Of a stretch of DNA of 64,000 nt, positions 40,558 through 49,340 are shown piece by piece. The translations under genes and the position numbers were made by a program. Position 1 is the first letter of the stretch; every line of letters begins with the position of its first letter. The notes under the pieces are model-generated. The model was given only the letters and a program-made list of their open reading frames with translations. It searched no databases and had not been told where the DNA came from. Source of the stretch: Sulfurisoma sp. (GTDB taxonomy: Bacteria > Pseudomonadota > Gammaproteobacteria > Burkholderiales > Rhodocyclaceae); NCBI GenBank assembly GCA_030691075.1, contig JAUYFI010000085.1:1-64000 (forward strand). The letters are read 5' to 3'.

Positions 40558-41559
40558 GTGAACGAAAGTATACGGGAAAACGCGGCGGAGCCCCGCCTGC
40601 CGGACTGTTGCAACCTCGGTGTCTGGCTGCGCGTGCTGCTGGCGGTCAACCTCGGCGGGCTGCTGGCGGCCTTCGCCCGCGGCGCCGAGACCGGACTGCT
40701 GAATGACTTCATCGAACAGGCGGCGCTGTTCGAGCCGGTGGTCATGGCCAGTCTGCTCGCGCTGTGCGCGGCGCGGCGCCTCTTGGCGCGCGTCGGCCCC
40801 GCGGTCGGCGTCGCTCTCGTTCTCGCCATCGTGCTGGCGCCGACGGCGCTGTTCCATGCGCTGTTCCAGCCGCTGTTCGGCGGCGCGCCCTGGCGCGCCC
40901 TGGCGTGGGCGACGCTGGTGACGCTGCTGCTGCTCGGCTATTTCGACCTGCGCGCCCGCGCGCAGTCGCCGGCACTGGTCGAGGCGCGGCTGCTGGCGCT
41001 GACCGCCCGCATCCGCCCGCACTTTCTCTTCAATTCCATCAATGCCGTGCTCGGCGTGCTGCGCAGCGACCCGCGCCGGGCCGAGCGCGCCCTGGAGGAA
41101 ATGGCCGAGCTTTTCCGCGCGCTGATGCGCGACAACCGCCATCTGGTGCCGCTGTCGGAAGAACTGGCGCTGGCGCGGCAATACCTCGACCTGGAAAGGC
41201 TGCGCCTGGGCGAACGCCTGCAAGTGCGCTGGGAAATCGAGTCCTGCCCGGCGGACGCCTTGGTGCCGCCGCTGATGCTGCAGCCGCTGCTCGAGAACGC
41301 GGTCTACCATGGCATCGAGCCGGCCGAGCAGCCCGGCGAGTTGCGGGTGAGAATGACCGGCGACCGCGAGCGCGTAATCATCGAACTGTCGAATCCCGTG
41401 GTCGCGGGCGGCGACCACCACAACGGCAATCGCATGGCGCTCGCCAACATTCGCGAGCGGCTGATGCTGTTCTACGATCTCGAGGCGCGGCTCGACATCG
41501 CCGAGCGCGAGGGCCGCTACAGCGTGCGCATCGTCCTGCCGAACCGCAAACGGCAATGA
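40558..41559 (+). CDS. LytS/AlgZ-family sensor histidine kinase
   Basis: A 333-residue kinase with four N-terminal membrane helices (LRVLLAVNLGGLLAAF, VVMASLLALCAA, VGVALVLAIVLAPTALF, ALAWATLVTLLLLGYF). A His-kinase domain follows, whose phosphorylated histidine is H155 in RIRPHFLFNSINAVLGVL. The ATPase region is reduced, as in AlgZ/FimS (LMLQPLLENAVYHGIEP). It starts with GTG. Its partner regulator is the next gene. The AlgZR system controls type IV pili and exopolysaccharide in Pseudomonas; the same outputs would fit this genome. Confidence 0.92.
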   Translation: MNESIRENAAEPRLPDCCNLGVWLRVLLAVNLGGLLAAFARGAETGLLNDFIEQAALFEPVVMASLLALCAARRLLARVGPAVGVALVLAIVLAPTALFHALFQPLFGGAPWRALAWATLVTLLLLGYFDLRARAQSPALVEARLLALTARIRPHFLFNSINAVLGVLRSDPRRAERALEEMAELFRALMRDNRHLVPLSEELALARQYLDLERLRLGERLQVRWEIESCPADALVPPLMLQPLLENAVYHGIEPAEQPGELRVRMTGDRERVIIELSNPVVAGGDHHNGNRMALANIRERLMLFYDLEARLDIAEREGRYSVRIVLPNRKRQ

Positions 41560-41560
41560 A

Positions 41561-41632
41561 CTCCCCCACGCTCACCGTTCCGGTTCGCTGCCTCCCAAGG
41601 GGGCGCATGTCGCCTTGGGGCGGCCCGACGGC
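41561..41632. repeat. REP-like element between the sensor and regulator genes
   Basis: The element runs CTCCCCCACGCTC, then TCCCAAGGGGGCGCATGTCG and CCTTGGGGCGGCC. Such CTCCC-AAGGGGG/CCTTGGGG hairpins are common between betaproteobacterial genes. It separates the kinase stop (41559) from the regulator ATG (41636). Confidence 0.6.
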
Positions 41633-41635
41633 GCC

Positions 41636-42427
41636 ATGACGAAACTGCGCCTGCTGATCGTCGACGACGAGGCGCCCGCGCGCGCGCGCCTGCGCGACCT
41701 GCTCGGCGACATCGCGGGCGAGGTTCCGACCGAGGTGGTGGCCGAAGCCGGCGACGGCGTCGCGGCGCTCGAGCGCATCGACGCCATGGCGCCCGGCGGC
41801 ATCGACACCGCCCTGATCGACATCCGCATGCCGCGCATGGGCGGCATCGAACTGGCCCAGCACCTGGCGCGCCTGTCGTCGCCGCCGGCGGTGATTTTCG
41901 CCACGGCCTACGACGAGTATGCCGTCAAGGCCTTCGAGCTGAACGCCATTGACTACCTGCTGAAGCCGGTGCGCGCCGAACGCCTTGCCGCCGCGCTCAA
42001 GAAGGCCCGTCCGCTGTCGCTATCGGATTCGGCGCTGCGGCAACTGGCGCCGGCGGGGCGCCGTCACCTGCGCTGCCCCGAGCGCGGCCGCGTGCTGCTG
42101 GTGCCGGTGGCCGAGGTGCTCTACTTCAAGGCCGATCAGAAGTACGTCACGGCGCGTACCGCCGCGCGCGAATTCCTGCTCGATGAATCGCTGGCCCATC
42201 TCGAACAGGAATTTGTCACGCGTTTTGTCCGCATTCACCGCAACTGCCTGGTCGCGCGCGAAGCGGTCGCCGGCTGCGCCCGCGAGCCGGTCGGCGATGC
42301 AGTCGGCGAGGCGATCGAGCCGTATTGGACGCTGGTGCTCAAGGGCGTGCCCGAGCACCTGCCGGTCAGCCGCCGGCAGTGGGCGCAGGTCAAGGCACTG
42401 CTGGATATCCGATGCCGCGATCCCTGA
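41636..42427 (+). CDS. AlgR-like LytTR response regulator
   Basis: A 263-residue regulator. The receiver has the acidic pair D10-D11 (LLIVDDEAPARARL), the phosphorylation site D62 (TALIDIRMPRMGGIEL) and the lysine in IDYLLKPVRAERL. The C-terminal LytTR DNA-binding domain includes VLYFKADQKYVTART, FVRIHRNCLVAREAV and HLPVSRRQWAQVKALL. The ATG at 41636 follows the REP-like element; an upstream in-frame start would add REP-encoded residues. In Pseudomonas the next gene is hemC, but here it is a TPR gene. Confidence 0.93.
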   Translation: MTKLRLLIVDDEAPARARLRDLLGDIAGEVPTEVVAEAGDGVAALERIDAMAPGGIDTALIDIRMPRMGGIELAQHLARLSSPPAVIFATAYDEYAVKAFELNAIDYLLKPVRAERLAAALKKARPLSLSDSALRQLAPAGRRHLRCPERGRVLLVPVAEVLYFKADQKYVTARTAAREFLLDESLAHLEQEFVTRFVRIHRNCLVAREAVAGCAREPVGDAVGEAIEPYWTLVLKGVPEHLPVSRRQWAQVKALLDIRCRDP

Positions 42428-42560
42428 CCCACCGCGCCTTTCCACCGTGAATCCGCCAGTAGTCCGGGGTGCGTCGCCGCCCTGCGGCACATCGCACTTG
42501 CGAAACTGCTAACATCCGCCATCTTGATCGGATACGCTCCGTTTTCCTCGTTCTCCCGCC

Positions 42561-44273
42561 ATGAAACGCCGCCTTCCGCCGCTTCTCCTTGTCGCCTGCC
42601 TTGGCGCGGGTGCGTCCTTGGCGCAACAGGAGGGCGAGGCTGTCGCGATACCCGTGCCGATTCCCGCCGGCCCCAAGGTTTCGCCGCTGCCGGCGCAGGA
42701 ACTCACGCCGCAGATTCTCTACCAGTTCCTGCTGGCCGAGATCGCCGGAAGCCGCGGCAACACCACTCTGGCGGTCGATGCCCACCGCGACCTCGCGCGC
42801 GGCACGCGCGACCCACGCATCGCCCAGCGTGCGGCGCAGATCGCGCTGTTCGCGCGGCGTTACGAGGTGGCGCTGGATGCCGCCCGCCTCTGGGCCGAGC
42901 TCGATCCCGAATCCGCCCAGGCGCGGCAGATGGTCACCAGTCTGCTCTTGGCCGGCGCGCGCCCCGAGGAACTGGCCGATCATCTCGCGCGCCAGCTTGC
43001 CGCCGAGGGCCCCAACCTGCCAAATGCGCTGCTGCAGCTCAATCGCGTGCTGGCGCGGCTGCCGGACAAACGCCAGGTGCCGCGCATCGTCGAGCAGGTC
43101 ACCACGCCTTATATCGGAATCGCCGAGGCCCACTTTGCCCGGGCGGTCGCCGCTCACGGCGCGCAGGACGCGGTGCGCGCGCTGGGCGAGGCCGAGCGTG
43201 CCGTGGCGCTGCGTCCCGAATGGGAACAGGCCGTCCTGCTGCGCAGCCAGCTTCAGTCGCGGCCCGAGGCGATCGAAGGCCTGCACCGCTTCATCGCCGA
43301 GCAGCGTGCCTCGCGTGACTTGCGTCAGATGCTGGCCCGCCTCTACGTCGCCGAACGGCGCTTTGCCGAGGCGCGGCGCGAATTCGCCGACCTGCTGGCC
43401 GGCGCGCCCGACGACACCGAAACACTCTACGCGCTCGGCGTGCTTTCCTACCAGCAGCAGGAACCGCGCGAGGCCGAGCGCCATTTTCGCCGCCTGATCG
43501 AGCTCAACTACGCCGAGGCCGACAGCGTGCGCCTCTATCTCGGCCAACTGGCCGAGGACGACAAGCGCTGGGACGAGGCGTTCAAGTGGTACGAGGAGAT
43601 CGGGCCCGGCGAACAGTTTGTCGCGGCCCGGCTGCGCCAGGCCCACGTGCTGACAAAGCAGGACAAGTTCGATGCCGCGCTGCGCCATCTGCAAACCGTG
43701 CGCGCGGGTCACGCCGAGCATGCCGTCAGGCTGCTGATCGGCGAGGCGCAACTGCTGCGCGAAGCTGACCGAACGGTGGATGCGCTGGCCGTGCTCGACG
43801 AAGGGCTGGCCGCGCAGCCCGACCAGCCCGAACTGCTTTACGAGTCGGCGCTGGTGGCCGAGCGAATTGGCCGCATCGATACCTTCGAAAGCCGTCTCAA
43901 GCGCCTGCTGCAGCTCAAGCCCGACCATGCCCATGCCCTCAATGCCCTCGGTTATTCGCTGGCCGAACGCAATCTGCGCCTCGACGAGGCGCAGCAGTTG
44001 ATCGATCGGGCACTGGCGCTGGCACCCGACGATCCTTTCATCCTCGACTCCAAGGGCTGGGTGCGGTTCCGCCGCGGTGACTCGCCGGGCGCGCTCGACG
44101 CGTTGCAGCGCGCCTTCGCCATCCGTCCCGATCCCGAGATCGCCGCCCATCTCGGCGAAGTGCTGTGGACGCTCGGCCGTCGCGACGACGCGACCCGCAC
44201 CTGGAGCGAGGCCGCCAAGGCGCATCCCGGCAACGATGTGCTGACGGCCACCATCAAGCGCTTCCAGCCTTGA
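42561..44273 (+). CDS. Periplasmic TPR-repeat protein
   Basis: A 570-residue exported protein: signal peptide RRLPPLLLVACLGAGASLA, then at least ten TPR-like helical repeats (FAEARREFADLLAGAPDDTE, ALNALGYSLAERNLRLDEAQ, FILDSKGWVRFRRGDSPGAL). This architecture, next to lolB and ispE, is common in Betaproteobacteria. A scaffold role at the outer membrane is likely, but no enzyme domain is seen. Its stop codon lies inside a perfect 38-bp palindrome. Confidence 0.9.
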   Translation: MKRRLPPLLLVACLGAGASLAQQEGEAVAIPVPIPAGPKVSPLPAQELTPQILYQFLLAEIAGSRGNTTLAVDAHRDLARGTRDPRIAQRAAQIALFARRYEVALDAARLWAELDPESAQARQMVTSLLLAGARPEELADHLARQLAAEGPNLPNALLQLNRVLARLPDKRQVPRIVEQVTTPYIGIAEAHFARAVAAHGAQDAVRALGEAERAVALRPEWEQAVLLRSQLQSRPEAIEGLHRFIAEQRASRDLRQMLARLYVAERRFAEARREFADLLAGAPDDTETLYALGVLSYQQQEPREAERHFRRLIELNYAEADSVRLYLGQLAEDDKRWDEAFKWYEEIGPGEQFVAARLRQAHVLTKQDKFDAALRHLQTVRAGHAEHAVRLLIGEAQLLREADRTVDALAVLDEGLAAQPDQPELLYESALVAERIGRIDTFESRLKRLLQLKPDHAHALNALGYSLAERNLRLDEAQQLIDRALALAPDDPFILDSKGWVRFRRGDSPGALDALQRAFAIRPDPEIAAHLGEVLWTLGRRDDATRTWSEAAKAHPGNDVLTATIKRFQP

Positions 44274-44304
44274 TCTTCATTCACGCGTGAATGAAGATCA
44301 AGGC
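44267..44304. repeat. Perfect 38-bp palindrome
   Basis: The half-site GCCTTGATCTTCATTCACG is followed directly by its exact reverse complement, with no spacer. It contains the stop codon of the TPR gene and the ATG (44291) that opens the lolB frame. No T-run follows, so a standard terminator is not obvious. The RNA could fold into a hairpin with a 4-base loop. Confidence 0.85.
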
Positions 44305-44905
44305 GTGCCCAATTAACACCCCCCGCCCCCCATCCCCCGCCCCGGGGCGGGGGCGACTGGCTTGCTCGCTGCGCTCGATGGTTATGACCGCCGCGGCAAT
44401 GTTCGTTCTGGCGGGCTGCGCCTCGCTGCCGCCGCCCGCCGTCCCGCCACGGCCGACTTTTTCCGAAGGCAGCTTCATCCTCGAAGGCCGGCTCTCCGTG
44501 CGGCAGGGCGAGACGCGCCACCACGTCGGCATCAACTGGCGGCACGAGGCGGCGCGCGACGAAATCTTCCTCTCCGGCCCGCTCGGCCAGGGGCTGGCCG
44601 AACTCACCCGCGACGCGACCGGTGCGCGCCTGCTCACCGCCGACCGGCAGGTGATCGATGCCGCCGACTGGGAAAGCCTGGCCGAGCGCGCCTTCGGCGC
44701 GCGGCTGCCGCTTTCCAACCTGCCGCGCTGGCTGGCCGCCGTCCCGCCAGCGCGCCCCGCAGGAAGTACCCTTGGGGTGCCGACTTTTGAAATCGACGGC
44801 TGGCGCATCGACATTCTCGACGTCGCTGACGGCCGGCCGGTGTTGATCGAACTGCGCCGCGACGATATCGAGGCGCGGCTCAGGATCGACAGCTGGACAC
44901 GATGA
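44291..44905 (+). CDS. lolB: Outer-membrane lipoprotein LolB
   Basis: LolB accepts lipoproteins from LolA and inserts them in the outer membrane. The lipobox is VLAGC. The beta-sheet part includes SFILEGRLSVRQGETRHH and DEIFLSGPLGQGLAELTRD. Starting at ATG 44378 would leave a signal peptide of 14 residues with no positive charge. From ATG 44291 the n-region is RGRLACSLRS, encoded by a REP-like element, so this longer start is preferred. Two copies of the 27-bp repeat lie in the gene. It overlaps ispE by four bases. Confidence 0.85.
   Translation: MKIKACPINTPRPPSPAPGRGRLACSLRSMVMTAAAMFVLAGCASLPPPAVPPRPTFSEGSFILEGRLSVRQGETRHHVGINWRHEAARDEIFLSGPLGQGLAELTRDATGARLLTADRQVIDAADWESLAERAFGARLPLSNLPRWLAAVPPARPAGSTLGVPTFEIDGWRIDILDVADGRPVLIELRRDDIEARLRIDSWTR
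44319..44377. repeat. REP-like element at the 5' end of lolB
   Basis: The element runs CCATCCCCCGCCCC, then GGGGCGGGGG, then CTTGCTCGCTGCGCTCGA. It shares this tail (inverted) with the element at 20.0 kb. In the lolB frame it encodes a proline/arginine-rich stretch, and so appears to have become part of the coding sequence. Confidence 0.65.
44438..44464 (+). repeat. 27-bp dispersed repeat, copy 7
   Basis: It matches at 24 of 27 positions, differing mainly by a CG/GC swap in the core. In lolB it encodes PPAVPPRPTFSE just after the lipidated cysteine, a flexible linker in this family. Confidence 0.55.
44738..44789 (+). repeat. 27-bp dispersed repeat, copy 8 (split form)
   Basis: The first part GCCGTCCCGCCAGCG (44738-44752) and last part GCCGACTTTTG (44779-44789) are separated by 26 bases that begin CGCCCCGCAGG. 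In lolB it encodes AAVPPARPAGSTLGVPTFEI. A copy at 52.7 kb is split at the same place by a spacer with a similar beginning. Confidence 0.65.
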
Positions 44906-45750
44906 GCGACTGGCACCGCGACTGGCCGGCGCCGGCCAAGATCAACCTTTTCCTCCACGTCGTCGGCCGACGCGCCGATGGCTACCACCTGCTGCAGACG
45001 GTGTTCCGCTTTCTCGATCCGGCCGACCTTTGCGACACCCTGCGCTTTGCCCCGCGCGACGACGCGGCCATCGTGCTGGCCACGCCGCTGCCCGGCGTGC
45101 CGGCGGAGAGCGACCTCACCGTGCGCGCCGCTCTGGCCCTGCGCGCGGCCAGCGGCGTCGTCAGGGGCGCGACCATTGCGCTGGAAAAACACCTGCCCCT
45201 GGGCGGCGGCCTCGGCGGCGGCAGCTCGGATGCGGCGACCACCCTGCTGGCGCTGAACCATCTCTGGCAATGTGGTCTGTCGTCGGCCGAATTGCAGCGC
45301 ATCGGCCTCGCGCTCGGCGCCGACGTGCCGGTGTTCGTGCATGGCCGCGCGACCTTTGCCGAGGGCGTCGGCGAGCAGTTCGCCGACGTGACGCCCGCGC
45401 CGGCCTGGTATCTCGTGCTGGTGCCGCCGGTGGCGGTGCCGACGCTGGAAATCTTTCGCGCGCCCGAACTGCGCCGCGACACGCCGGCCATCGCGCCTGC
45501 CGATTGGCGCGACGGCTTCGGCGGCAACGACCTCGAACCCGTCGCCTGCCGGCTCTATCCCGATGTCGCGCGCCATCTCGACTGGCTGCGGGCCCTGGGC
45601 GTGCCCGCGCGCATGAGCGGTTCCGGTGCCTGCTGCTTCGCCGAGTTTCCCGATGAAGCCGGCGCCCGTGCTGCGTCCGCCTCGCTGCCGGCGAACATGC
45701 GCGGTTTTGTCGCGCGCGGCCTCGACGTCCATCCGCTGACCATGGATTAA
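44902..45750 (+). CDS. ispE: 4-diphosphocytidyl-2-C-methyl-D-erythritol kinase
   Basis: A 282-residue GHMP kinase of the MEP isoprenoid pathway. PAPAKINLFLHVVGRRADGY and the ATP loop PLGGGLGGGSSDAATTLLAL are diagnostic, as is RMSGSGACCFAEF near the C-terminus. ATG overlaps the lolB stop (ATGA). In many relatives a tRNA-Gln and prs follow; neither is present here. The next 187 bp hold no gene. Confidence 0.97.
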   Translation: MSDWHRDWPAPAKINLFLHVVGRRADGYHLLQTVFRFLDPADLCDTLRFAPRDDAAIVLATPLPGVPAESDLTVRAALALRAASGVVRGATIALEKHLPLGGGLGGGSSDAATTLLALNHLWQCGLSSAELQRIGLALGADVPVFVHGRATFAEGVGEQFADVTPAPAWYLVLVPPVAVPTLEIFRAPELRRDTPAIAPADWRDGFGGNDLEPVACRLYPDVARHLDWLRALGVPARMSGSGACCFAEFPDEAGARAASASLPANMRGFVARGLDVHPLTMD

Positions 45751-45937
45751 AATGAAACGCATCCCATGCGCGTGCTGAAACCGCCCCGTCGGCGCGGCGA
45801 TTGTCTGCTGTCTCGGCCTGATCGCCGTTTTCATGCCGCCCCGGGCACTGCCCGGCGCCGCTTGATTGCGCCGGGGATGCCCTTATGCTAGAAATGTGCG
45901 TTTCCCCGCCCTTTCCGCGGCATGCATATGTTCAACA

Positions 45938-47005
45938 ATGCCTGATCCCGACGACGACGATCTGATGGATCTCGACTTCACGGTGCCGGGGGCGCTCCCT
46001 GTCGCCGAGGAGCCGCGGCCGGCACCATCGAGAAGCAGCGTGCCACCCCGCATCGAGGAGGTGGCGCGGCTGTTTGCCGGCGCCGATGTCGAGCCGGCCT
46101 GCAGCCTGCTCGAGAGCGTGCTGCACCAGGAGGACTACGGCGACGCCACCGAGCTGGCCTGGGGCATGCTGTTCGACCTCTATCACGACCTGTCGCGGCG
46201 CCAGGCCTTCGAATCGCTGGCGCTCGACTTTGCCGGCAAGTTCGAGAAATCGCCGCCGACGTGGACACCGCCAACCGATGGCCCGCCGGCCGTCGGCAAG
46301 GACGGTCTGGCCACGGTGACGCTGTCGGGGGTGCTCGGCGCGAACGCGGTGCAGCCGCTGGGCAAGTTGCGCGACATGGCCGGCAAGGTGCCGGGCGTCC
46401 GCCTCGACCTCGGCAAGGTGGCCGATGCCGACGACGTCGGCTGCGGCGCCCTGCTGGAGACGCTGCGCGTTTTCAAGAAACTGAAGAAGGCCTGCGTGAT
46501 GATGGGCGGAGAGCAGATCGCGGCGGCGCTTGCCGCCAAGACGGTGATGGGCGAGCGTAGCCACGAAGCGACCTGGCTGCTGCTGCTCGATCTCTACCAG
46601 AACCTGAATCGCCAGGAGGCGTTCGAGGAAACCGCGGTCGGCTATGCCGTGACCTTCGAGGTTTCGCCACCGTCATGGGAGACACCGAAGGCCGCGCCGG
46701 CAGCGGCGCCAGCACCGGCCAAGCCGGTCGACGGCTGCGCGCTGACGGGCGAGATCAACGGCGGCGGCCGCGAGCATTTCGCGGCGCTGCTCGCTCATGC
46801 CGGCAATCACGACTCGGTACTGATTGATGCCGGCGGACTGCGGCGCATGGATTGTGGTTGCGCCGACGAGTTTCACAAGGTACTCGGCGAATTGCAGGCG
46901 GCCGGCAAGACCTTGCGCATTCGTGGCGCCCGTTCCCTGCTGGTGGTACTGTGGCGCGCCCTCGGCATCGACCGCATCGCCACCATCGAGCCGCCCAAAC
47001 TCTGA
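45938..47005 (+). CDS. STAS-like protein with internal duplication
   Basis: A 355-residue cytosolic protein built from two similar halves. Each has a helical block ([20 protein letters not shown] and [20 protein letters not shown]) that runs into [11 protein letters not shown] or [11 protein letters not shown], then a STAS-like domain ([20 protein letters not shown] and [20 protein letters not shown]). An acidic N-terminus and Ala/Pro-rich linkers join them. STAS domains scaffold signalling partners or bind nucleotides; the partner is unknown. It precedes hslVU by 35 bp. The STAS assignment is from pattern only. ATG 45938 is preferred to an upstream GTG or ATG. Confidence 0.78.
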   Translation: MPDPDDDDLMDLDFTVPGALPVAEEPRPAPSRSSVPPRIEEVARLFAGADVEPACSLLESVLHQEDYGDATELAWGMLFDLYHDLSRRQAFESLALDFAGKFEKSPPTWTPPTDGPPAVGKDGLATVTLSGVLGANAVQPLGKLRDMAGKVPGVRLDLGKVADADDVGCGALLETLRVFKKLKKACVMMGGEQIAAALAAKTVMGERSHEATWLLLLDLYQNLNRQEAFEETAVGYAVTFEVSPPSWETPKAAPAAAPAPAKPVDGCALTGEINGGGREHFAALLAHAGNHDSVLIDAGGLRRMDCGCADEFHKVLGELQAAGKTLRIRGARSLLVVLWRALGIDRIATIEPPKL

Positions 47006-47039
47006 TTCATCCCCCCCCCATTCAGCGGAGTCACCAATC

Positions 47040-47573
47040 ATGGAGCAGTACCACGGCACCACCATTCTTTCCGTGCGGCGCGGCAGCCGCGTCGCGCTCG
47101 GCGGCGACGGCCAGGTCACGCTGGGCAACATCGTCATCAAGGCCAGCGCGCGAAAAGTGCGGCGGCTGTATGGCGAGAAGATCCTCGCCGGCTTCGCTGG
47201 CGGCACGGCCGATGCCTTTACCTTGTTCGAGCGCTTCGAGGCCAAGCTCGAAAAGCACCAGGGCAATCTCCTGCGCTCGGCCGTCGAACTGGCCAAGGAC
47301 TGGCGCACCGACCGCATGCTGCGCCGGCTCGAGGCCATGCTGGCCGTGGCCGACCGCGACAACTCGCTCGTCATCACCGGCAACGGCGACGTGCTCGAGC
47401 CGGAATTTGGCATCGTCGCCATCGGCAGCGGCGGCGCCTACGCCCAGGCCGCGGCGCGGGCGCTGCTCGAGAACACGGAACTTCTTCCCGAAGAGATCGT
47501 CAAGAAATCGCTCGCCATCGCCGGCGACCTCTGCATCTACACCAACCAGAACCATGTGATCGAAACGCTCTGA
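47040..47573 (+). CDS. hslV: ATP-dependent protease peptidase subunit HslV
   Basis: A 177-residue proteasome-like peptidase. [20 protein letters not shown] contains the threonine that becomes the catalytic N-terminus after removal of a short leader. [15 protein letters not shown] and [20 protein letters not shown] are typical. GGAG lies 9 bases ahead of the ATG; an 8-9 base C-run precedes it. Its stop overlaps the hslU ATG (TGATG). Confidence 0.97.
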   Translation: MEQYHGTTILSVRRGSRVALGGDGQVTLGNIVIKASARKVRRLYGEKILAGFAGGTADAFTLFERFEAKLEKHQGNLLRSAVELAKDWRTDRMLRRLEAMLAVADRDNSLVITGNGDVLEPEFGIVAIGSGGAYAQAAARALLENTELLPEEIVKKSLAIAGDLCIYTNQNHVIETL

Positions 47574-48907
47574 TGACGCAAACCAGCCAGATGACCCCCG
47601 CCGAGATTGTCTCGGAACTCGACAAGCACATTGTCGGCCAGGCTCGCGCCAAGCGTGCCGTGGCGATTGCCCTGCGCAACCGCTGGCGCCGCGCGCAGGT
47701 GGCCGAGCCGCTGCGCTCCGAGATAACGCCCAAGAACATCCTGATGATCGGCCCGACCGGCGTGGGCAAGACCGAGATCGCGCGCCGGCTGGCGCGGCTC
47801 GCCAACGCGCCCTTCATCAAGATCGAGGCGACCAAGTTCACCGAGGTCGGCTATGTCGGCCGCGATGTCGACACCATCATCCGCGACCTGGCCGAGACGG
47901 CGATCAAGGACGCCCGCGAGGTGGCGATGAAGGCCGTGCGCGATCGCGCCATGGATGCCGCCGAGGATCGCATCCTCGACGTGCTGCTGCCCACGGCGCG
48001 AACCGGCTTCAGCGAAACGGCGACGGAGGATTCCGGCACGCGGCAGAAGTTTCGCAAGAAGCTGCGCGAGGGCGAGCTCGACGACAAGGAGATCGAGATC
48101 GAAGTCGCGGCGCCGGCGGCGTCGATGGAGATCTTCGCCCCGCCCGGCATGGAGGATCTGACCCAGCAGATCCAGGGCATGTTCCAGAACATGGGCTCGG
48201 GCAAGCGGCGGACGCGCAAGCTGCCGATCCGCGACGCGCTCAAGGCCATCGCCGACGAGGAGGCCGCGCGCCTCATCAACGACGAGGAGGTGAAGGCCGC
48301 CGCGCTGAAGAACGTCGAGCAGAACGGCATCGTCTTTCTCGACGAGATAGACAAGATCGCGACAAGATCGGAAGCGCACGGCGCCGACGTCTCGCGCCAG
48401 GGCGTGCAGCGCGACCTGCTGCCGCTGGTCGAGGGCACCACGGTATCGACCAAGTACGGCATGATCAAGACCGATCACATCCTGTTCATCGCCAGCGGGG
48501 CGTTTCACCTGGCCAAGCCCTCGGACCTGATCCCCGAGCTGCAGGGGCGGCTGCCGATTCGCGTCGAGCTCGACTCGCTCTCGGTCGACGACTTCCAGTG
48601 CATCCTCACCCAGACCGACGCCTGCCTGACGCGCCAGTACCAGGCGCTGCTGGACACCGAGAAGGTCACGGTCGACTTCACCGATGACGGCATCAAGCGC
48701 CTGGCCGAGATCGCCTTCGAGGTCAACGAGCGGACCGAAAACATCGGCGCGCGGCGGCTGTACACGGTGATGGAAAAGCTGCTCGAGGAAGTCTCCTTCG
48801 AGGCCGGCGCGAAGGAGGGCATCCGTGTGACCGTCGACGCCGCCTACGTCGACGCGCGGCTCGGCGAACTCGCGCGCGACGAAGATCTCTCGCGCTACGT
48901 GCTGTGA
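47573..48907 (+). CDS. hslU: HslUV protease ATPase subunit
   Basis: A 444-residue AAA+ unfoldase. Walker A is [15 protein letters not shown] (residues 60-67), the pore loop motif [11 protein letters not shown], Walker [13 protein letters not shown] and sensor region [18 protein letters not shown]. The I-domain lies between about residues 110 and 240. It partners HslV in degrading misfolded proteins. Its stop overlaps the next ATG. Confidence 0.98.
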   Translation: MTQTSQMTPAEIVSELDKHIVGQARAKRAVAIALRNRWRRAQVAEPLRSEITPKNILMIGPTGVGKTEIARRLARLANAPFIKIEATKFTEVGYVGRDVDTIIRDLAETAIKDAREVAMKAVRDRAMDAAEDRILDVLLPTARTGFSETATEDSGTRQKFRKKLREGELDDKEIEIEVAAPAASMEIFAPPGMEDLTQQIQGMFQNMGSGKRRTRKLPIRDALKAIADEEAARLINDEEVKAAALKNVEQNGIVFLDEIDKIATRSEAHGADVSRQGVQRDLLPLVEGTTVSTKYGMIKTDHILFIASGAFHLAKPSDLIPELQGRLPIRVELDSLSVDDFQCILTQTDACLTRQYQALLDTEKVTVDFTDDGIKRLAEIAFEVNERTENIGARRLYTVMEKLLEEVSFEAGAKEGIRVTVDAAYVDARLGELARDEDLSRYVL

Positions 48908-49329
48908 TGCGGTTCGGCGTTCTCCTGGTGGCGCTTGCGGCAGGCTGTACCCACGCCGCCGATATCGAGGTCAAGACACCCTGGACGCGCGCGACGGTGC
49001 GCCTGCTCAAAGTCAGCGGTGCCTACATGGAACTGAAAAGCGCGCGGGGCGCGACGCTGGTCGGCGCCAGCAGCCCGGTCGCCGGCAGCGTCGAGCTGCA
49101 CGAAATGCGCATGGAGGGCGACTTGATGAAAATGCGCGCCGTGCGGCGGCTGGCGCTGCCGGCGGGCAAGCCGGTGGCGCTGACGCCGATGGGTTATCAC
49201 CTGATGCTCTACGATCTCAGGCAGCAGCTCGTCGAAGGCACGCGGATACCGATCCGCCTCGAGTTCGAGGCCGCCGGCGGACGGCGCGAGATGGTGGAGG
49301 TTTCCGCCGAGGTGCGGCCGTTGCGCTAG
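48907..49329 (+). CDS. PCuAC family copper chaperone
   Basis: A 140-residue periplasmic protein with a signal peptide ([17 protein letters not shown]). Copper ligands expected for the family are visible: VELHEMRMEGDLMKMR and, later, MGYHLMLYDL (HxM). These proteins bring Cu(I) to cytochrome oxidase. The ATG overlaps the hslU stop. A lipobox-like AAGC could make it a lipoprotein. Confidence 0.9.
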   Translation: MRFGVLLVALAAGCTHAADIEVKTPWTRATVRLLKVSGAYMELKSARGATLVGASSPVAGSVELHEMRMEGDLMKMRAVRRLALPAGKPVALTPMGYHLMLYDLRQQLVEGTRIPIRLEFEAAGGRREMVEVSAEVRPLR

Positions 49330-49340
49330 CGGGCTATGCT

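Noticed and set aside
43851..43868. GAGTCGGCGCTGGTGG in the TPR gene as a repeat copy
   Set aside because: It is a 14-base partial match in a normal TPR helix, with no arm and no T-run; chance is likely in such GC-rich DNA.
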